DNA of 64,000 bases from Vibrio sp. SCSIO 43137 (GTDB lineage Bacteria > Pseudomonadota > Gammaproteobacteria > Enterobacterales > Vibrionaceae). The stretch covers positions 186,001 to 250,000 of the forward strand of contig NZ_CP116383.1 of assembly GCF_028201475.1 (NCBI RefSeq), given 5' to 3'. The notes under the pieces are model-generated. The model worked only from the letters and a program-made list of their open reading frames with translations. It ran no database searches and was not told where the DNA came from. Positions 8,856-17,843 of this stretch are shown here, one piece after another (the first letter of the stretch is position 1; each line of letters starts with the position of its first letter). A program made the translations under genes and the position numbers.

Positions 8856-10448
8856 ATGAGTCTGGCTCATGAGCTGCGAGTACTGGATTTAGAGTCTCAA
8901 ATTGATCTTCTGGATCGGTTAAGGTTACTGACCCGCTTCGGGTCTAACCTGACCAATATTTCCGGTATAAAAGGCTCTGGAAAATCGTGGATAGCCCAGC
9001 GATATCTGGAAGCCTGGTCTCAGGACAAAAATCAGTCCCTGCTTATGTGCCACCCCAGCCAGACCGATGAGCAGAGACGAGCAACCATTCTTAAGCAGCT
9101 TGTTTCAAGCCCTCTGTTTAATGAACAAGACACCATTGTTAACAGTTTCAATCGTCTTATCGAGGATCAGCCCTGCGATATAGTGATTGTTATTGATGAC
9201 GCTCAGTTGCTGAGTGAAAGCTTACTGGCTGAACTCTGGAGTCTGGTGCTGGAAGCGCAGAGTAATCCCGCATGGAATATCAATGTAGTGCTTTTCACAC
9301 AGGGTGACAGACTAGACCCGATTCTTTCCCGTTTAAGTTACGGGCAGGAAACCAAGCCTCTGGCACTGGAAATCGAAGCGCTTTCTGAGAAAGAAGTTGA
9401 GATGTTTGTTGAACTTCTGGTGGTGAAGTATCTGCCGGAAGATGCCCGTAAAAGAGTACGTAATCAGGCATTAAAGGCACCACCGTTACCGGGAGCGCTA
9501 ATGGCTTTAGGAGAACAAAAAGTGGAAAAGAGAATTATCATTCGCTCTATTATTGGTTCACCCGTTAAGATTGCCATACTTGCGCTGGCTCTGCTTTTAT
9601 TGATTGCCGGCGGTTATCTCTGGCTATTTTCACAGCCGGGCCCTGAGCGTCAGGATTTGATTACTTCTTCACAAGATAGCACTCAACAAGAGAGTGCTTC
9701 ACCTGAGCAGACTGTCATTCCTGCAACCACGACGGAAGAAACTGTTGCAGCAGAATCTGGCGCTGACCAACAAGCGTCAACAACCAGCTCTTCAGCGCCA
9801 CAAGGCGGGCAGGATAGCTTGGTGGATAACAGCGGCTTACCTCCGGAAATACCAGATAATATGGCCTCAGTTGGTCAGTCCGACGACGGACAGCGCGTAG
9901 TGGTACCTTCCACCGTGGTTGATGCTCTGCTGGAAGGAAAGCAGGCTGATACACAAATTATTGACAGCGCAATTGAAGATGCCACACAGAAAGCTCTAGC
10001 CGAAGAGAACGAGCCTGCTACTTCTGTTGCCGAAACGGCTAATGCCGATAATATTGAGCCGGTTGCCCCGACAATTGAACAGGAGCCGTTGACTGACGGT
10101 GAGCCGGAGGTTGAACGCTCAGAAGCAGCTCCTCCGTTGGTGACATTCTCATTTGCTAAGCAAGAGCTGTTGGCTATCTCTGACCGTAACTATACTCTGC
10201 AACTGGCTGCTTTGTTATCTCTTGAAGAGGTGCAGAGCTTTATCAATACTCACAGCTTGCAGGACAGAGTGCGCATTTACCCGACACTGCGTAACAATAC
10301 TCAGTGGTACATTGTGACCTATAAAGATTTCTCGACTATTCAGGCTGCCCGTAATGCAAGGGAAGAGCTTCCTGAATCTGTGCAGCAGCTTGATCCTTGG
10401 GCAAAATCCATGTTGCAGGTGCACAGGGAGATAGAGCGTGCAAATTAA
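8856..10448 (+). CDS. damX: Cell-division protein DamX (AAA ATPase-like plus SPOR domain)
   Basis: Inner-membrane septal-ring protein. The cytoplasmic N-terminus looks like an ExeA/AAA ATPase with Walker A GIKGSGKSW (about residues 38-46) and Walker B IVIVIDDAQL. One TM helix follows (about residues 233-253), then a long acidic Ser/Thr/Glu-rich periplasmic linker and a C-terminal SPOR domain (about 445-525; YTLQLAALLSLEEVQSFI...WYIVTYKDFST) that binds denuded glycan at the septum. 530 aa, longer than the E. coli protein, mainly in the linker. Between aroB and dam as in E. coli. Confidence 0.93.
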   Translation: MSLAHELRVLDLESQIDLLDRLRLLTRFGSNLTNISGIKGSGKSWIAQRYLEAWSQDKNQSLLMCHPSQTDEQRRATILKQLVSSPLFNEQDTIVNSFNRLIEDQPCDIVIVIDDAQLLSESLLAELWSLVLEAQSNPAWNINVVLFTQGDRLDPILSRLSYGQETKPLALEIEALSEKEVEMFVELLVVKYLPEDARKRVRNQALKAPPLPGALMALGEQKVEKRIIIRSIIGSPVKIAILALALLLLIAGGYLWLFSQPGPERQDLITSSQDSTQQESASPEQTVIPATTTEETVAAESGADQQASTTSSSAPQGGQDSLVDNSGLPPEIPDNMASVGQSDDGQRVVVPSTVVDALLEGKQADTQIIDSAIEDATQKALAEENEPATSVAETANADNIEPVAPTIEQEPLTDGEPEVERSEAAPPLVTFSFAKQELLAISDRNYTLQLAALLSLEEVQSFINTHSLQDRVRIYPTLRNNTQWYIVTYKDFSTIQAARNAREELPESVQQLDPWAKSMLQVHREIERAN

Positions 10449-10516
10449 CGCTGAGCTTCGCGTAAAAATATGTTACATTCCGCACCTCTTTTTTCTGTCG
10501 GTGGTTTGAGTTGTAG

Positions 10517-11380
10517 ATGAAAAAGCAGCGTGCCTTTCTAAAATGGGCTGGTGGCAAATATGGTCTGGTAGACGATATACAGCGCCATCTGCCACCTGCA
10601 AGAAAACTGATAGAACCCTTTGTCGGTGCTGGTTCGGTATTTCTGAATACCGATTATGACGAGTATCTGCTGGCGGATATCAATAAAGATCTGATCAACC
10701 TGTATAACCTGCTGAAAAAAGAGCCGGAAAAACTGATCAGCGAATCAAAAAGGCTGTTTCAGCCTGAGTGCAACAGAAAAGAGTTTTATCTGGATATTCG
10801 TGCTCAGTTCAACAGTAGCGAAGATGTCTGGTTCCGTTCCGTCGCCTTCCTCTATATGAACCGTTTTGGTTTTAACGGTTTGTGCCGCTACAACAAAAAA
10901 GGTGGCTTTAATGTCCCTTTTGGTTCTTATAAGAAGCCTTACTTTCCTGAAAAAGAGATGCTTTTCTTTGCCGAGAAAGCACAGAAAGCCACTTTTGTCT
11001 GCGAGTCATATACAGAGACATTTTCCCGAGCCAGAAAAGGCAGCGTGATCTATTGTGATCCGCCATATGCACCTCTTTCCAATACGGCAAACTTTACCTC
11101 TTACGCTGGTGGCGGCTTTACTCTGGATGATCAGGCGACTCTGGCTGAGATTTCTGAAAAGACGGCAAAATCACGCGGAATACCTGTGCTGATTTCCAAT
11201 CATGATACTGCCCATACCCGCCGCCTGTATAAAGGTGCCAGCCTGGACACCATTCAGGTTAAACGCACCATAAGCCGTAATGGCTCAGGGCGAAATAAAG
11301 TGGATGAACTGTTTGCCCTGTTTAGCGCAGAAGAAGAAAACAGAGTAGAACCAGACCGGATTAAAATGAGTCTGGTGTAA
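10517..11380 (+). CDS. dam: DNA adenine methyltransferase Dam (GATC)
   Basis: Methylates adenine-N6 in GATC and guides mismatch repair and replication timing. SAM-binding FLKWAGGKYGLVDDI at the N-terminus and FVGAGSVFLN; catalytic DPPYAPLS (about residues 184-191). 287 aa against 278 in E. coli; a C-terminal tail of about 10 residues is extra. The MutL encoded in this window lacks the endonuclease motif, consistent with Dam-directed, MutH-dependent repair. Confidence 0.97.
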   Translation: MKKQRAFLKWAGGKYGLVDDIQRHLPPARKLIEPFVGAGSVFLNTDYDEYLLADINKDLINLYNLLKKEPEKLISESKRLFQPECNRKEFYLDIRAQFNSSEDVWFRSVAFLYMNRFGFNGLCRYNKKGGFNVPFGSYKKPYFPEKEMLFFAEKAQKATFVCESYTETFSRARKGSVIYCDPPYAPLSNTANFTSYAGGGFTLDDQATLAEISEKTAKSRGIPVLISNHDTAHTRRLYKGASLDTIQVKRTISRNGSGRNKVDELFALFSAEEENRVEPDRIKMSLV

Positions 11381-11452
11381 CTAACCTAAGTTTACTTAAC
11401 CAATTCTTTGAGTCACCTTTTTACTAAAAGGTCTCCCCCAATCAGATCCGGT

Positions 11453-11497
11453 AAAAATAATAGCCGTTAAAAAATAGTCGTTGAAAAAATAGCCGGG
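11453..11497. repeat. Short tandem repeat between dam and rpe
   Basis: Three imperfect copies of an A-rich unit carrying ATAGCCG or ATAGTCG, spaced 14 and 15 bp. The 200-bp gap also has a 7-bp inverted repeat ACCTTTT/AAAAGGT near 11416-11433. No gene is seen here. Confidence 0.6.
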
Positions 11498-11580
11498 AAA
11501 GGTCAACAGCCCCTAGGATCTCTGAGGCTCATTCGGTAGAATTGCGCACATATTTTGCCCGTCACCATAAGAGACCTGAT

Positions 11581-12255
11581 ATGAAAGACTTTTTGATAGC
11601 GCCTTCCATTTTATCTGCAGATTTTGCCCGCCTTGGTGAAGATGTTGAGCGCGTAATTACTGCCGGAGCCGATGTTGTTCACTTTGATGTAATGGACAAC
11701 CACTTTGTTCCTAACCTCTCCTTTGGTGCTCCAATCTGTAAGGCTCTGCGTGACTACGGCATTACTGCGCCGATTGATGTTCATCTAATGGTGAAGCCTG
11801 TAGACAGAATCATTCCTGATTTTGCTAAAGCTGGCGCAACCATGATTACCATCCATGCAGAAGCTACCGATCATCTGGATCGCAGCCTTCAACTAATTAA
11901 AGAGTGTGGCTGTCAGGCTGGCTTGGTACTTAACCCGGCGACACCTCTGCATTATCTGGATTATGTCATGGATAAGCTGGATATGATTCTGCTTATGTCC
12001 GTTAATCCGGGCTTTGGTGGTCAGTCGTTTATTCCTTCATCTCTGGATAAGCTGCGTGATATCAAAAAGCGTATTGAGGCATCCGGCCGTGACATTCGTC
12101 TGGAGATTGATGGCGGCGTAAAAGTGGATAATATCCGTGAAATAGCCGAAGCTGGTGCCGATATGTTTGTTGCAGGTTCAGCAATCTTTGGTCAGCCAGA
12201 TTACAAAGCGGTCATTGACCAGATGAGAGAAGAGCTGGCTAAAGTAAATAAGTAG
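11581..12255 (+). CDS. rpe: Ribulose-phosphate 3-epimerase
   Basis: Interconverts ribulose-5-phosphate and xylulose-5-phosphate in the pentose phosphate pathway. TIM barrel with [17 protein letters not shown], metal/catalytic [34 protein letters not shown] and EIDGGV; all catalytic His and Asp residues are present. Start set at ATG 11581 because [15 protein letters not shown] is the family N-terminus; the upstream in-frame ATG 11542 would add 13 odd residues. 224 aa. Confidence 0.96.
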   Translation: MKDFLIAPSILSADFARLGEDVERVITAGADVVHFDVMDNHFVPNLSFGAPICKALRDYGITAPIDVHLMVKPVDRIIPDFAKAGATMITIHAEATDHLDRSLQLIKECGCQAGLVLNPATPLHYLDYVMDKLDMILLMSVNPGFGGQSFIPSSLDKLRDIKKRIEASGRDIRLEIDGGVKVDNIREIAEAGADMFVAGSAIFGQPDYKAVIDQMREELAKVNK

Positions 12256-12270
12256 TCAGAAAGTTAACGA

Positions 12271-12293
12271 TAAAGGGCGGGTATCGCCCTTAT
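12271..12293 (+). terminator. Hairpin after rpe
   Basis: AAGGGCG-ggtat-CGCCCTT, a 7-bp stem 16 bp after the rpe stop. The following sequence is not T-rich, so termination would be weak. It abuts the inverted-repeat element. Confidence 0.4.
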
Positions 12294-12296
12294 ACC

Positions 12297-12561
12297 TATA
12301 CCCAAGTGACCTCAAGATGCAGGGTTCAGAGCTGCATCAAGGTGTTCAGTTCAAGGAAGATAACTGTAGGAATGGCACTCCCTTTCAAAGTTATCTGACA
12401 CAGAAATGGATGCCTTGATGCGCTCCCGAAGGGCGAGTTATATTGGCTCCTGCTCTGTGTTACTGATTCTTACCGTAGAATGACTATGGCTTCAAATCAG
12501 TGCCTTAATCAGAAGCCAATATATTCTCGCTGAAAAAGCATCTTGAGGTTACTTGGGTATA
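12297..12561. mobile_element. Miniature inverted-repeat element (MITE-like), about 265 bp
   Basis: The ends are 24-bp inverted repeats (12297-12320 and 12538-12561) with one mismatch, each carrying ACCCAAGT then CTCAAGATGC. A second internal inverted pair (GCATCAAGG / CCTTGATGC) lets the unit fold back on itself. No coding capacity. A shorter relative lies at 19309-19366. The right end stops 10 bp before the gph ribosome site, so gph must be expressed across or out of the element. Confidence 0.8.
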
Positions 12562-12582
12562 CAACTTCTTAAGGAGAAAGAA

Positions 12583-13269
12583 GTGCAGGCAGAAAAAATA
12601 AAGCTAATCGCGTTTGATTTAGACGGAACACTGCTTAACAGTGTCCCTGATCTTACTTTAGGTGTCGATGCAGCGGTACAGGCGCTTGGTTATCCATCGA
12701 TCACGGAAGAGCAAGTAAGCCACTGGGTCGGCAATGGCGTTGAAGTGCTTCTATCCCGTGCTATCAGCAGAAACATAGAAGTTAAACAAAATTTAGACCC
12801 GCAAGAGCTGCAAAAAGGCAGAGATGTTTTCAATCAGGCTTATGCCAATAGCGGTCATAAGCTTAGCCATCTCTATCCGACGGTAGAAGATTCTCTTCAG
12901 CAGTTAGTGAAAGCAGGTTACAAGCTGGCCTTAGTCACCAATAAACCTTCTGAGTTTGTTCCTGAGATCCTTGAGCAGCAACAGATAGCACACCTGTTTG
13001 ATGATGTGATTGGCGGTGAAGATTTTCCAAAGCGTAAACCCGATCCTATCGCCCTTAACTGGTTACTGGAGAAGTACGGCCTTAGCAGTGATGAAATGCT
13101 GATGGTAGGGGATTCAAAAAATGATATTCAGGCAGCAAAGAATGCCGGTTGTCCTTCATTTGCATTAACCTACGGCTACAACCATGGCGAGCCAATTTCA
13201 GATTCTCAGCCAGATATTATAGCTGATGAGCTTGCTGAGATATTAACTCTGCTGTCAGTGGGCAAGTAA
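12583..13269 (+). CDS. gph: Phosphoglycolate phosphatase
   Basis: HAD-superfamily hydrolase that removes 2-phosphoglycolate formed during DNA repair. Motif I FDLDGTLLNS, motif II LVTNK, motif III/IV KPDP...MVGDSKNDI are all intact. Start placed at GTG 12583 with AAGGAG at 12571-12576; the in-frame TTG at 12553 lies inside the inverted-repeat element and can be dismissed. 228 aa. Normally cotranscribed dam-rpe-gph-trpS; here the element splits rpe from gph. Confidence 0.93.
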   Translation: MQAEKIKLIAFDLDGTLLNSVPDLTLGVDAAVQALGYPSITEEQVSHWVGNGVEVLLSRAISRNIEVKQNLDPQELQKGRDVFNQAYANSGHKLSHLYPTVEDSLQQLVKAGYKLALVTNKPSEFVPEILEQQQIAHLFDDVIGGEDFPKRKPDPIALNWLLEKYGLSSDEMLMVGDSKNDIQAAKNAGCPSFALTYGYNHGEPISDSQPDIIADELAEILTLLSVGK

Positions 13270-13384
13270 TTCAGTTAAAGCTCTTATAAGCTCTGGAAAA
13301 ATACTTGTTAATAAGTACACTGGTAGACTTGCTGAAAAGCAGAAATTATTAAATAAAATCAGAAGTAATTAAGGAATCATAATC

Positions 13385-14389
13385 ATGAGCAAACCTATTG
13401 TATTGAGTGGTGTTCAACCATCAGGTGAACTAAGTATTGGTAACTACTTAGGTGCTCTGCGTCAGTGGCAACAGATGCAGGACGATTATGATTGCCAGTA
13501 CTGTGTTGTTGATCTGCACGCAATTACCGTTCGTCAGGATCCAAAAGCCCTTTATGAAGCAACACTGGATGCTCTTTCTATCTGCTTAGCAGTAGGACTG
13601 ACACCAGAAAAGAGCACGCTTTTTGTTCAGTCTCATGTACCTGAGCATGCTCAGTTAGGCTGGGTTCTGAACTGTTACACCCAAATGGGTGAACTGAACC
13701 GTATGACTCAGTTCAAAGACAAAGCACAGCGCTATGCCAATGATATTAACGTCGGTTTGTATGATTACCCTGTATTAATGGCTGCAGATATTCTGGCCTA
13801 TCAGGCGGAGCAGGTACCGGTAGGCAGTGATCAGAAGCAGCACCTTGAGCTGGCTCGTGATATCGCTACCCGCTTTAATAATCTTTATGGTGAAACCTTT
13901 GTGGTTCCTGAACCTTATATTCCGACGGTAGGTGCCAGAGTAATGAGTCTTCAGGATGCAACCAAGAAGATGTCTAAATCAGATGATAATCGCAAGAACG
14001 TGATTACTCTTCTTGAAGATCCTAAATCTATCACCAAGAAGATTAAAAGTGCGGTGACTGACCCTGAAGATCCACCACGTGTTGCTTATGATATTGAAAA
14101 CAAACCGGGTATTGCCAACCTGATGGGATTAATGTCTGCTGCAACGGGTAAGACATTTGCCGATATCGAAGCTGAGTATCAGGGCAAAATGTACGGACAC
14201 CTGAAGGTAGACGTGGCAGAAGCCGTAGTCGCAATGCTGGAACCTGTTCAGGCTGAGTACAAACGTATCCGTAGTGACAGAGCTTTCCTTGATTCAGTAA
14301 TGAAAACCGGAGCAGAGAAAGCGTCAGCAAGAGCCGCCGTTACTCTTGAGAAGGTGTACAAAGCCGTAGGTTTTGTTCCTCGCGTATAG
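13385..14389 (+). CDS. trpS: Tryptophanyl-tRNA synthetase
   Basis: Class I aminoacyl-tRNA synthetase charging tRNA-Trp. Rossmann fold with [17 protein letters not shown] (HIGH-like signature, GNY) and KMSKS at KKMSKSDDN. 334 aa, standard. AAGGAATC precedes the ATG and a strong terminator follows, making it the end of the aroK-trpS cluster. Confidence 0.97.
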   Translation: MSKPIVLSGVQPSGELSIGNYLGALRQWQQMQDDYDCQYCVVDLHAITVRQDPKALYEATLDALSICLAVGLTPEKSTLFVQSHVPEHAQLGWVLNCYTQMGELNRMTQFKDKAQRYANDINVGLYDYPVLMAADILAYQAEQVPVGSDQKQHLELARDIATRFNNLYGETFVVPEPYIPTVGARVMSLQDATKKMSKSDDNRKNVITLLEDPKSITKKIKSAVTDPEDPPRVAYDIENKPGIANLMGLMSAATGKTFADIEAEYQGKMYGHLKVDVAEAVVAMLEPVQAEYKRIRSDRAFLDSVMKTGAEKASARAAVTLEKVYKAVGFVPRV

Positions 14390-14412
14390 TTCTGAACGAA
14401 TCTAAATCAAAT

Positions 14413-14447
14413 AAAAACCCGTTAAGTATCTGCTTAACGGGTTTTTA
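14413..14447 (+). terminator. Rho-independent terminator after trpS
   Basis: AAAAACCCGTTAAG / CTTAACGGGTTTTT, 14-bp arms around a 6-nt loop, ending in a T-run. Confidence 0.9.
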
Positions 14448-14545
14448 ATATTTCAGAAGTTGCGAAAGCCGGCTTTACTTTTTTCTTGCCTTTCATTTTC
14501 TCTATTGCACAATACCGCACTCTTATATTGACGTTGTTGAGAGCT

Positions 14546-15124
14546 ATGCTGCTTATTATCGATAATTATGATTCGTTCACCTATAACCTCTACCAGTACT
14601 TTTGTGAATTGGGTGCAGAGGTAAAGGTTGTGCGTAATGATGAAATTGATATTGAGGGTATAGAGGCTCTTAATCCCAGTCATATTGTTATCTCCCCCGG
14701 CCCTTGCACACCAAATGAGGCAGGAATTTCACTGGCGGTGATCGAGCATTTTGCCGGAAAGAAACCTTTGCTGGGAGTCTGTTTAGGTCATCAGGCCATT
14801 GCGCAGGCGTTTGGCGGAGAGGTTGTGCGGGCCAGAAAGGTGATGCACGGTAAAACATCGCCGATCAAACATAACGGTAAAAGTGTTTTTCAGGGACTTG
14901 CTAATCCGCTTACCGTTACCCGATATCACTCACTGGTGGTAAAAAACGAGACTCTGCCTGAGCAGTTTGAAATCACCGCATGGACAACTCATCAGGATGG
15001 TTCAATGGATGAGATTATGGGCTATCAGCACCGGACTCTTGCTATTGATGCGGTACAGTTTCATCCTGAATCTATTAAGACTCAGCAGGGGCATGAGTTA
15101 CTGGCGAACTTCCTTAAGCGCTAA
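14546..15124 (+). CDS. pabA: Aminodeoxychorismate/anthranilate synthase glutamine amidotransferase subunit
   Basis: Class I glutamine amidotransferase supplying ammonia to PabB for 4-aminobenzoate (folate) and possibly to Trp[15 protein letters not shown] start, oxyanion loop [11 protein letters not shown], nucleophile [10 protein letters not shown] and the His-Glu pair in VQFHPESI are all present. Start set at ATG 14546 since [11 protein letters not shown] is the usual N-terminus; the ATG at 14486 would add 20 residues. 192 aa. Next to argD as in other vibrios; the trp operon is not nearby, which favours the folate role. Confidence 0.92.
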   Translation: MLLIIDNYDSFTYNLYQYFCELGAEVKVVRNDEIDIEGIEALNPSHIVISPGPCTPNEAGISLAVIEHFAGKKPLLGVCLGHQAIAQAFGGEVVRARKVMHGKTSPIKHNGKSVFQGLANPLTVTRYHSLVVKNETLPEQFEITAWTTHQDGSMDEIMGYQHRTLAIDAVQFHPESIKTQQGHELLANFLKR

Positions 15125-15496
15125 ATTTTTACTGAACTTTCCTTATAAATCCATTCGAAATCCCTTTACGTTCACATTTTTGCTATAAATTTTCACTATG
15201 AAAATTTATGCGCAATCAATTCATTTACATATTAACAAAAGCCAGTAAATTGCTGAATTAGCACTTCTATGCAGAAAATATTACGGCATAAGAGTAAATA
15301 ACAGTGACAAATGTGTGAATAAATGGTCAATAATGAGGGTTTGTTACTGTAGCAGTATGGTAAAAAAACACGGTTCAGCTATTGAAATGGTTAATAAATT
15401 GTTAATACAATGCCGTGGTAGAATAAAATACCGACAGATCAACTGAATTGCAGAATTTAACATTCTGATCTGATGAAGGAATGGAGTAAGAAAGAT
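15125..15496. promoter_or_regulatory. pabA-argD intergenic region (372 bp) with a perfect AT-rich dyad
   Basis: No gene is seen in this AT-rich stretch. The most striking part is a 10-bp perfect inverted repeat at 15185-15194 and 15200-15209 (ATAAATTTTC / GAAAATTTAT, 5-nt spacer). It should carry the argD/ast promoter and its control sites. I found no convincing ARG box or sigma-54 site. Confidence 0.5.
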
Positions 15497-16702
15497 ATGG
15501 AAAAGAAGGTCGACCGTAGCTGGTTTGATGATGTAATGGTGCCTTGTTATAACCCGATGGAGTTAATTCCGGTAAAGGGTGAAGGTTCGCGTGTCTGGGA
15601 TCAGGAAGGCAAAGAGTATATTGACTTTGCCGGCGGTATCGCTGTGAGTTGCCTTGGTCACTGCCATCCGGCAATGGTGAATGCCATTACTGAACAGGCA
15701 AATAAACTCTGGCATCTGAGTAATGTGATGACCAACGAACCGGCACTTCGTCTGGCTAAAAAACTGACGGATATTTCGTTTGCTGACAAAGTGTTTTTCG
15801 CAAACTCAGGAGCAGAAGCTAACGAAGCTGCGTTAAAACTGGCTCGTCGTGTTGCTGCTGATCGCTTTGGTGATGAGAAGTCAGAAATTATCGCCTTTAA
15901 ACAAGGCTTCCATGGTCGTACTTTCTTTACCGTTACCGTTGGTGGTCAGGCTGCTTATTCAGATGGCTTCGGTCCGAAACCGGGCGACGTTACCCATCTG
16001 GAATACAACAATGTTGAGATGCTGAAACAACATATCTCAGATAAAACTTGTGCGGTAATGATGGAGCCCCTTCAGGGTGAGGGCGGCATTGTTTCCCCGA
16101 CTCTTGAGTTTGTTCAGACTGTTCGTGAACTGTGTGATAAGCATAACGCGCTACTTATTTTTGATGAAGTACAGACGGGTAATGGTCGTACCGGTAGCTT
16201 CTATGCCTATGAAGATCTGGGTGTTACTCCTGATATTCTGAGCACGGCTAAATCTCTGGGTGGCGGTATTCCGATTGGCGCAATGCTAACCACTGACGAG
16301 TTTGCCCCGCATCTTAAGATCGGAACCCACGGTTCTACCTATGGTGGCAACCCTCTTGCCTGTGCTGTGGCTGAAGCCGTTGTGGATATTGTCAGCAAGC
16401 CGGAAACCCTTGAAGGTGTGAAGAAGCGTGAAGCTATCATCCGTGATGGTCTAGCTAAAATTAATGATAAGTACGGCATCTTCAGTGAGATTCGCGGAAA
16501 AGGTCTGCTGGTTGGTGCGGTACTGAATGAAGAGTGGCAGGGCAGGGCACGTGATGTTCTTGTTGCTGCAGGTAAAGAAGGATTAATGGTTCTGGTTGCC
16601 GGAGCAAGCATTGTCCGTTTCACCCCATCTCTGGTTATTAGTGAAGAAGAGCTGCTGGAAGGCCTTTCCAGACTCGATAAAGCAATCGCGGGGCTGCTAT
16701 AA
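15497..16702 (+). CDS. argD: Acetylornithine / succinylornithine aminotransferase
   Basis: PLP-dependent class III aminotransferase. In this family one enzyme often serves both arginine synthesis (N-acetylornithine) and the arginine succinyltransferase pathway (N-succinylornithine, AstC). Contains [58 protein letters not shown] and the PLP lysine in STAKSLGGG. Start at ATG 15497 with GGAG 10 bp upstream. 401 aa. Directly upstream of astA and astD, which supports the catabolic role. Confidence 0.93.
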   Translation: MEKKVDRSWFDDVMVPCYNPMELIPVKGEGSRVWDQEGKEYIDFAGGIAVSCLGHCHPAMVNAITEQANKLWHLSNVMTNEPALRLAKKLTDISFADKVFFANSGAEANEAALKLARRVAADRFGDEKSEIIAFKQGFHGRTFFTVTVGGQAAYSDGFGPKPGDVTHLEYNNVEMLKQHISDKTCAVMMEPLQGEGGIVSPTLEFVQTVRELCDKHNALLIFDEVQTGNGRTGSFYAYEDLGVTPDILSTAKSLGGGIPIGAMLTTDEFAPHLKIGTHGSTYGGNPLACAVAEAVVDIVSKPETLEGVKKREAIIRDGLAKINDKYGIFSEIRGKGLLVGAVLNEEWQGRARDVLVAAGKEGLMVLVAGASIVRFTPSLVISEEELLEGLSRLDKAIAGLL

Positions 16703-16718
16703 CGATCAGTGAATAAGT

Positions 16719-16743
16719 CAGGCCAGACGGAGCTTCTGGCCTG
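16719..16743 (+). other. Strong hairpin between argD and astA
   Basis: CAGGCCAGA-cggagct-TCTGGCCTG, a 9-bp perfect GC-rich stem 16 bp after the argD stop, with no T-run after it. It could reduce read-through into astA or protect the upstream mRNA end. Confidence 0.6.
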
Positions 16744-16796
16744 CTTATCTGCAAGACTCGTCCCCTATTATCTACCGACAGCAAAAGGAGTTTAAA

Positions 16797-17816
16797 ATGC
16801 TGGTTGTTAGACCTATTAAAAAAACAGATTATGAAGCCCTTAGGGTATGTGCAGAGGAATCAGGACATGGTTTTACCTCTCTGCCGGTGAATGAAGAGCT
16901 TCTGACTAACCGAATCGACAACTCTGTTGCCAGTTTCGCAAAACAAAATGTTACCGAACCGACTGATGAAGGCTACCTGATGGTGGGTGTTGACTCAGAA
17001 ACCGGTGAAATTGGTGGTACCACGGCGATTGAAGCTTCAATTGGCTGGGATGCGCCTTTCTATACTTACCATATCAGTAAAATCGTACACTCCTCGCCTA
17101 AGCTTGGCGTCAACAATGTGGTAAAACTGCTGACCTTTGGCAACAACTACACGGGCTGTTCAGAGGTTTGTACTCTGTTCCTGAGACCTTCATTCCGTGG
17201 CGGTCTTAACGGCCGGTTGATGTCTAAGTGTCGTTTCCTGATGATGGCAGAACATCCTGAGCGTTTCTCAAAGACCATCTTTGCTGAGATGCGTGGTGTT
17301 TCCGATGAGAACGGTAACTCTCCGTTCTGGCAGTGGCTACAGGAACATTTCTTCTCTATTGATTTTACTCTGGCTGATTATCTGGTCGGTATTGGTAAAA
17401 AAGGCTTTGTTGCTGACTTAATGCCGCGTCTGCCAATCTATATCAACCTATTGAGCAAAGAAGCTCAGGAAGTGATTGGTAAGGTGCATGAGAATACGGT
17501 TCCGGCGTTGAAACTTCTGGAAAATGAAGGTTTTGTATGCCGCGATTACGTTGATATTTTCGATGCGGGCCCGACAGTTGAATGTGATATGCGCAATATT
17601 GAGTCAGTACGCCACTCTTTCAGAGCTAAGGTAAAAGTATCTGAGCACTCCAGCTCTCATGACTATCTGATGATCAACACCTCTTTCGAGAACTTCCGTG
17701 GAGTCGCGGCGAAAGGTGCTTATGATGCTGAGACAGAAACTGTGATTCTGGCGGAAGATGTTGCAGCGGCACTGGAAGTCGGTGACGGCGACTATGTTCG
17801 TATGCTCAATCAGTAA
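16797..17816 (+). CDS. astA: Arginine N-succinyltransferase
   Basis: First enzyme of the arginine succinyltransferase (AST) pathway: L-arginine + succinyl-CoA to N2-succinylarginine. AstA family (GNAT-like fold), 339 aa, typical. Recognisable stretches are MLVVRPI, SIGWDAPFYTYHISKIVHSSP, LCTLFLRP-type core (EVCTLFLRPSFRGG) and FAEMRGVSDENGNSPFW. AAAAGGAG sits 7 bp before the ATG. Follows argD by 94 bp and precedes astD by 27 bp. Confidence 0.95.
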   Translation: MLVVRPIKKTDYEALRVCAEESGHGFTSLPVNEELLTNRIDNSVASFAKQNVTEPTDEGYLMVGVDSETGEIGGTTAIEASIGWDAPFYTYHISKIVHSSPKLGVNNVVKLLTFGNNYTGCSEVCTLFLRPSFRGGLNGRLMSKCRFLMMAEHPERFSKTIFAEMRGVSDENGNSPFWQWLQEHFFSIDFTLADYLVGIGKKGFVADLMPRLPIYINLLSKEAQEVIGKVHENTVPALKLLENEGFVCRDYVDIFDAGPTVECDMRNIESVRHSFRAKVKVSEHSSSHDYLMINTSFENFRGVAAKGAYDAETETVILAEDVAAALEVGDGDYVRMLNQ

Positions 17817-17843
17817 CTCTCTATTATTAATAAGGACAGAATT

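Noticed and set aside
12297..12561. Integron attC (VCR) site
   Set aside because: The terminal repeats lack the attC core (RYYYAAC/GTTRRRY), and the element lies between housekeeping genes, not cassettes.
12553..12582. Upstream TTG start for gph
   Set aside because: It falls inside the inverted-repeat element and has no ribosome site. GTG 12583 has AAGGAG at the right distance.
15255..15275. Sigma-54-like promoter upstream of argD (TAGCAC...TGCA)
   Set aside because: The invariant GG of the -24 box is not present and the -12 box is also off. I kept it out of the features.
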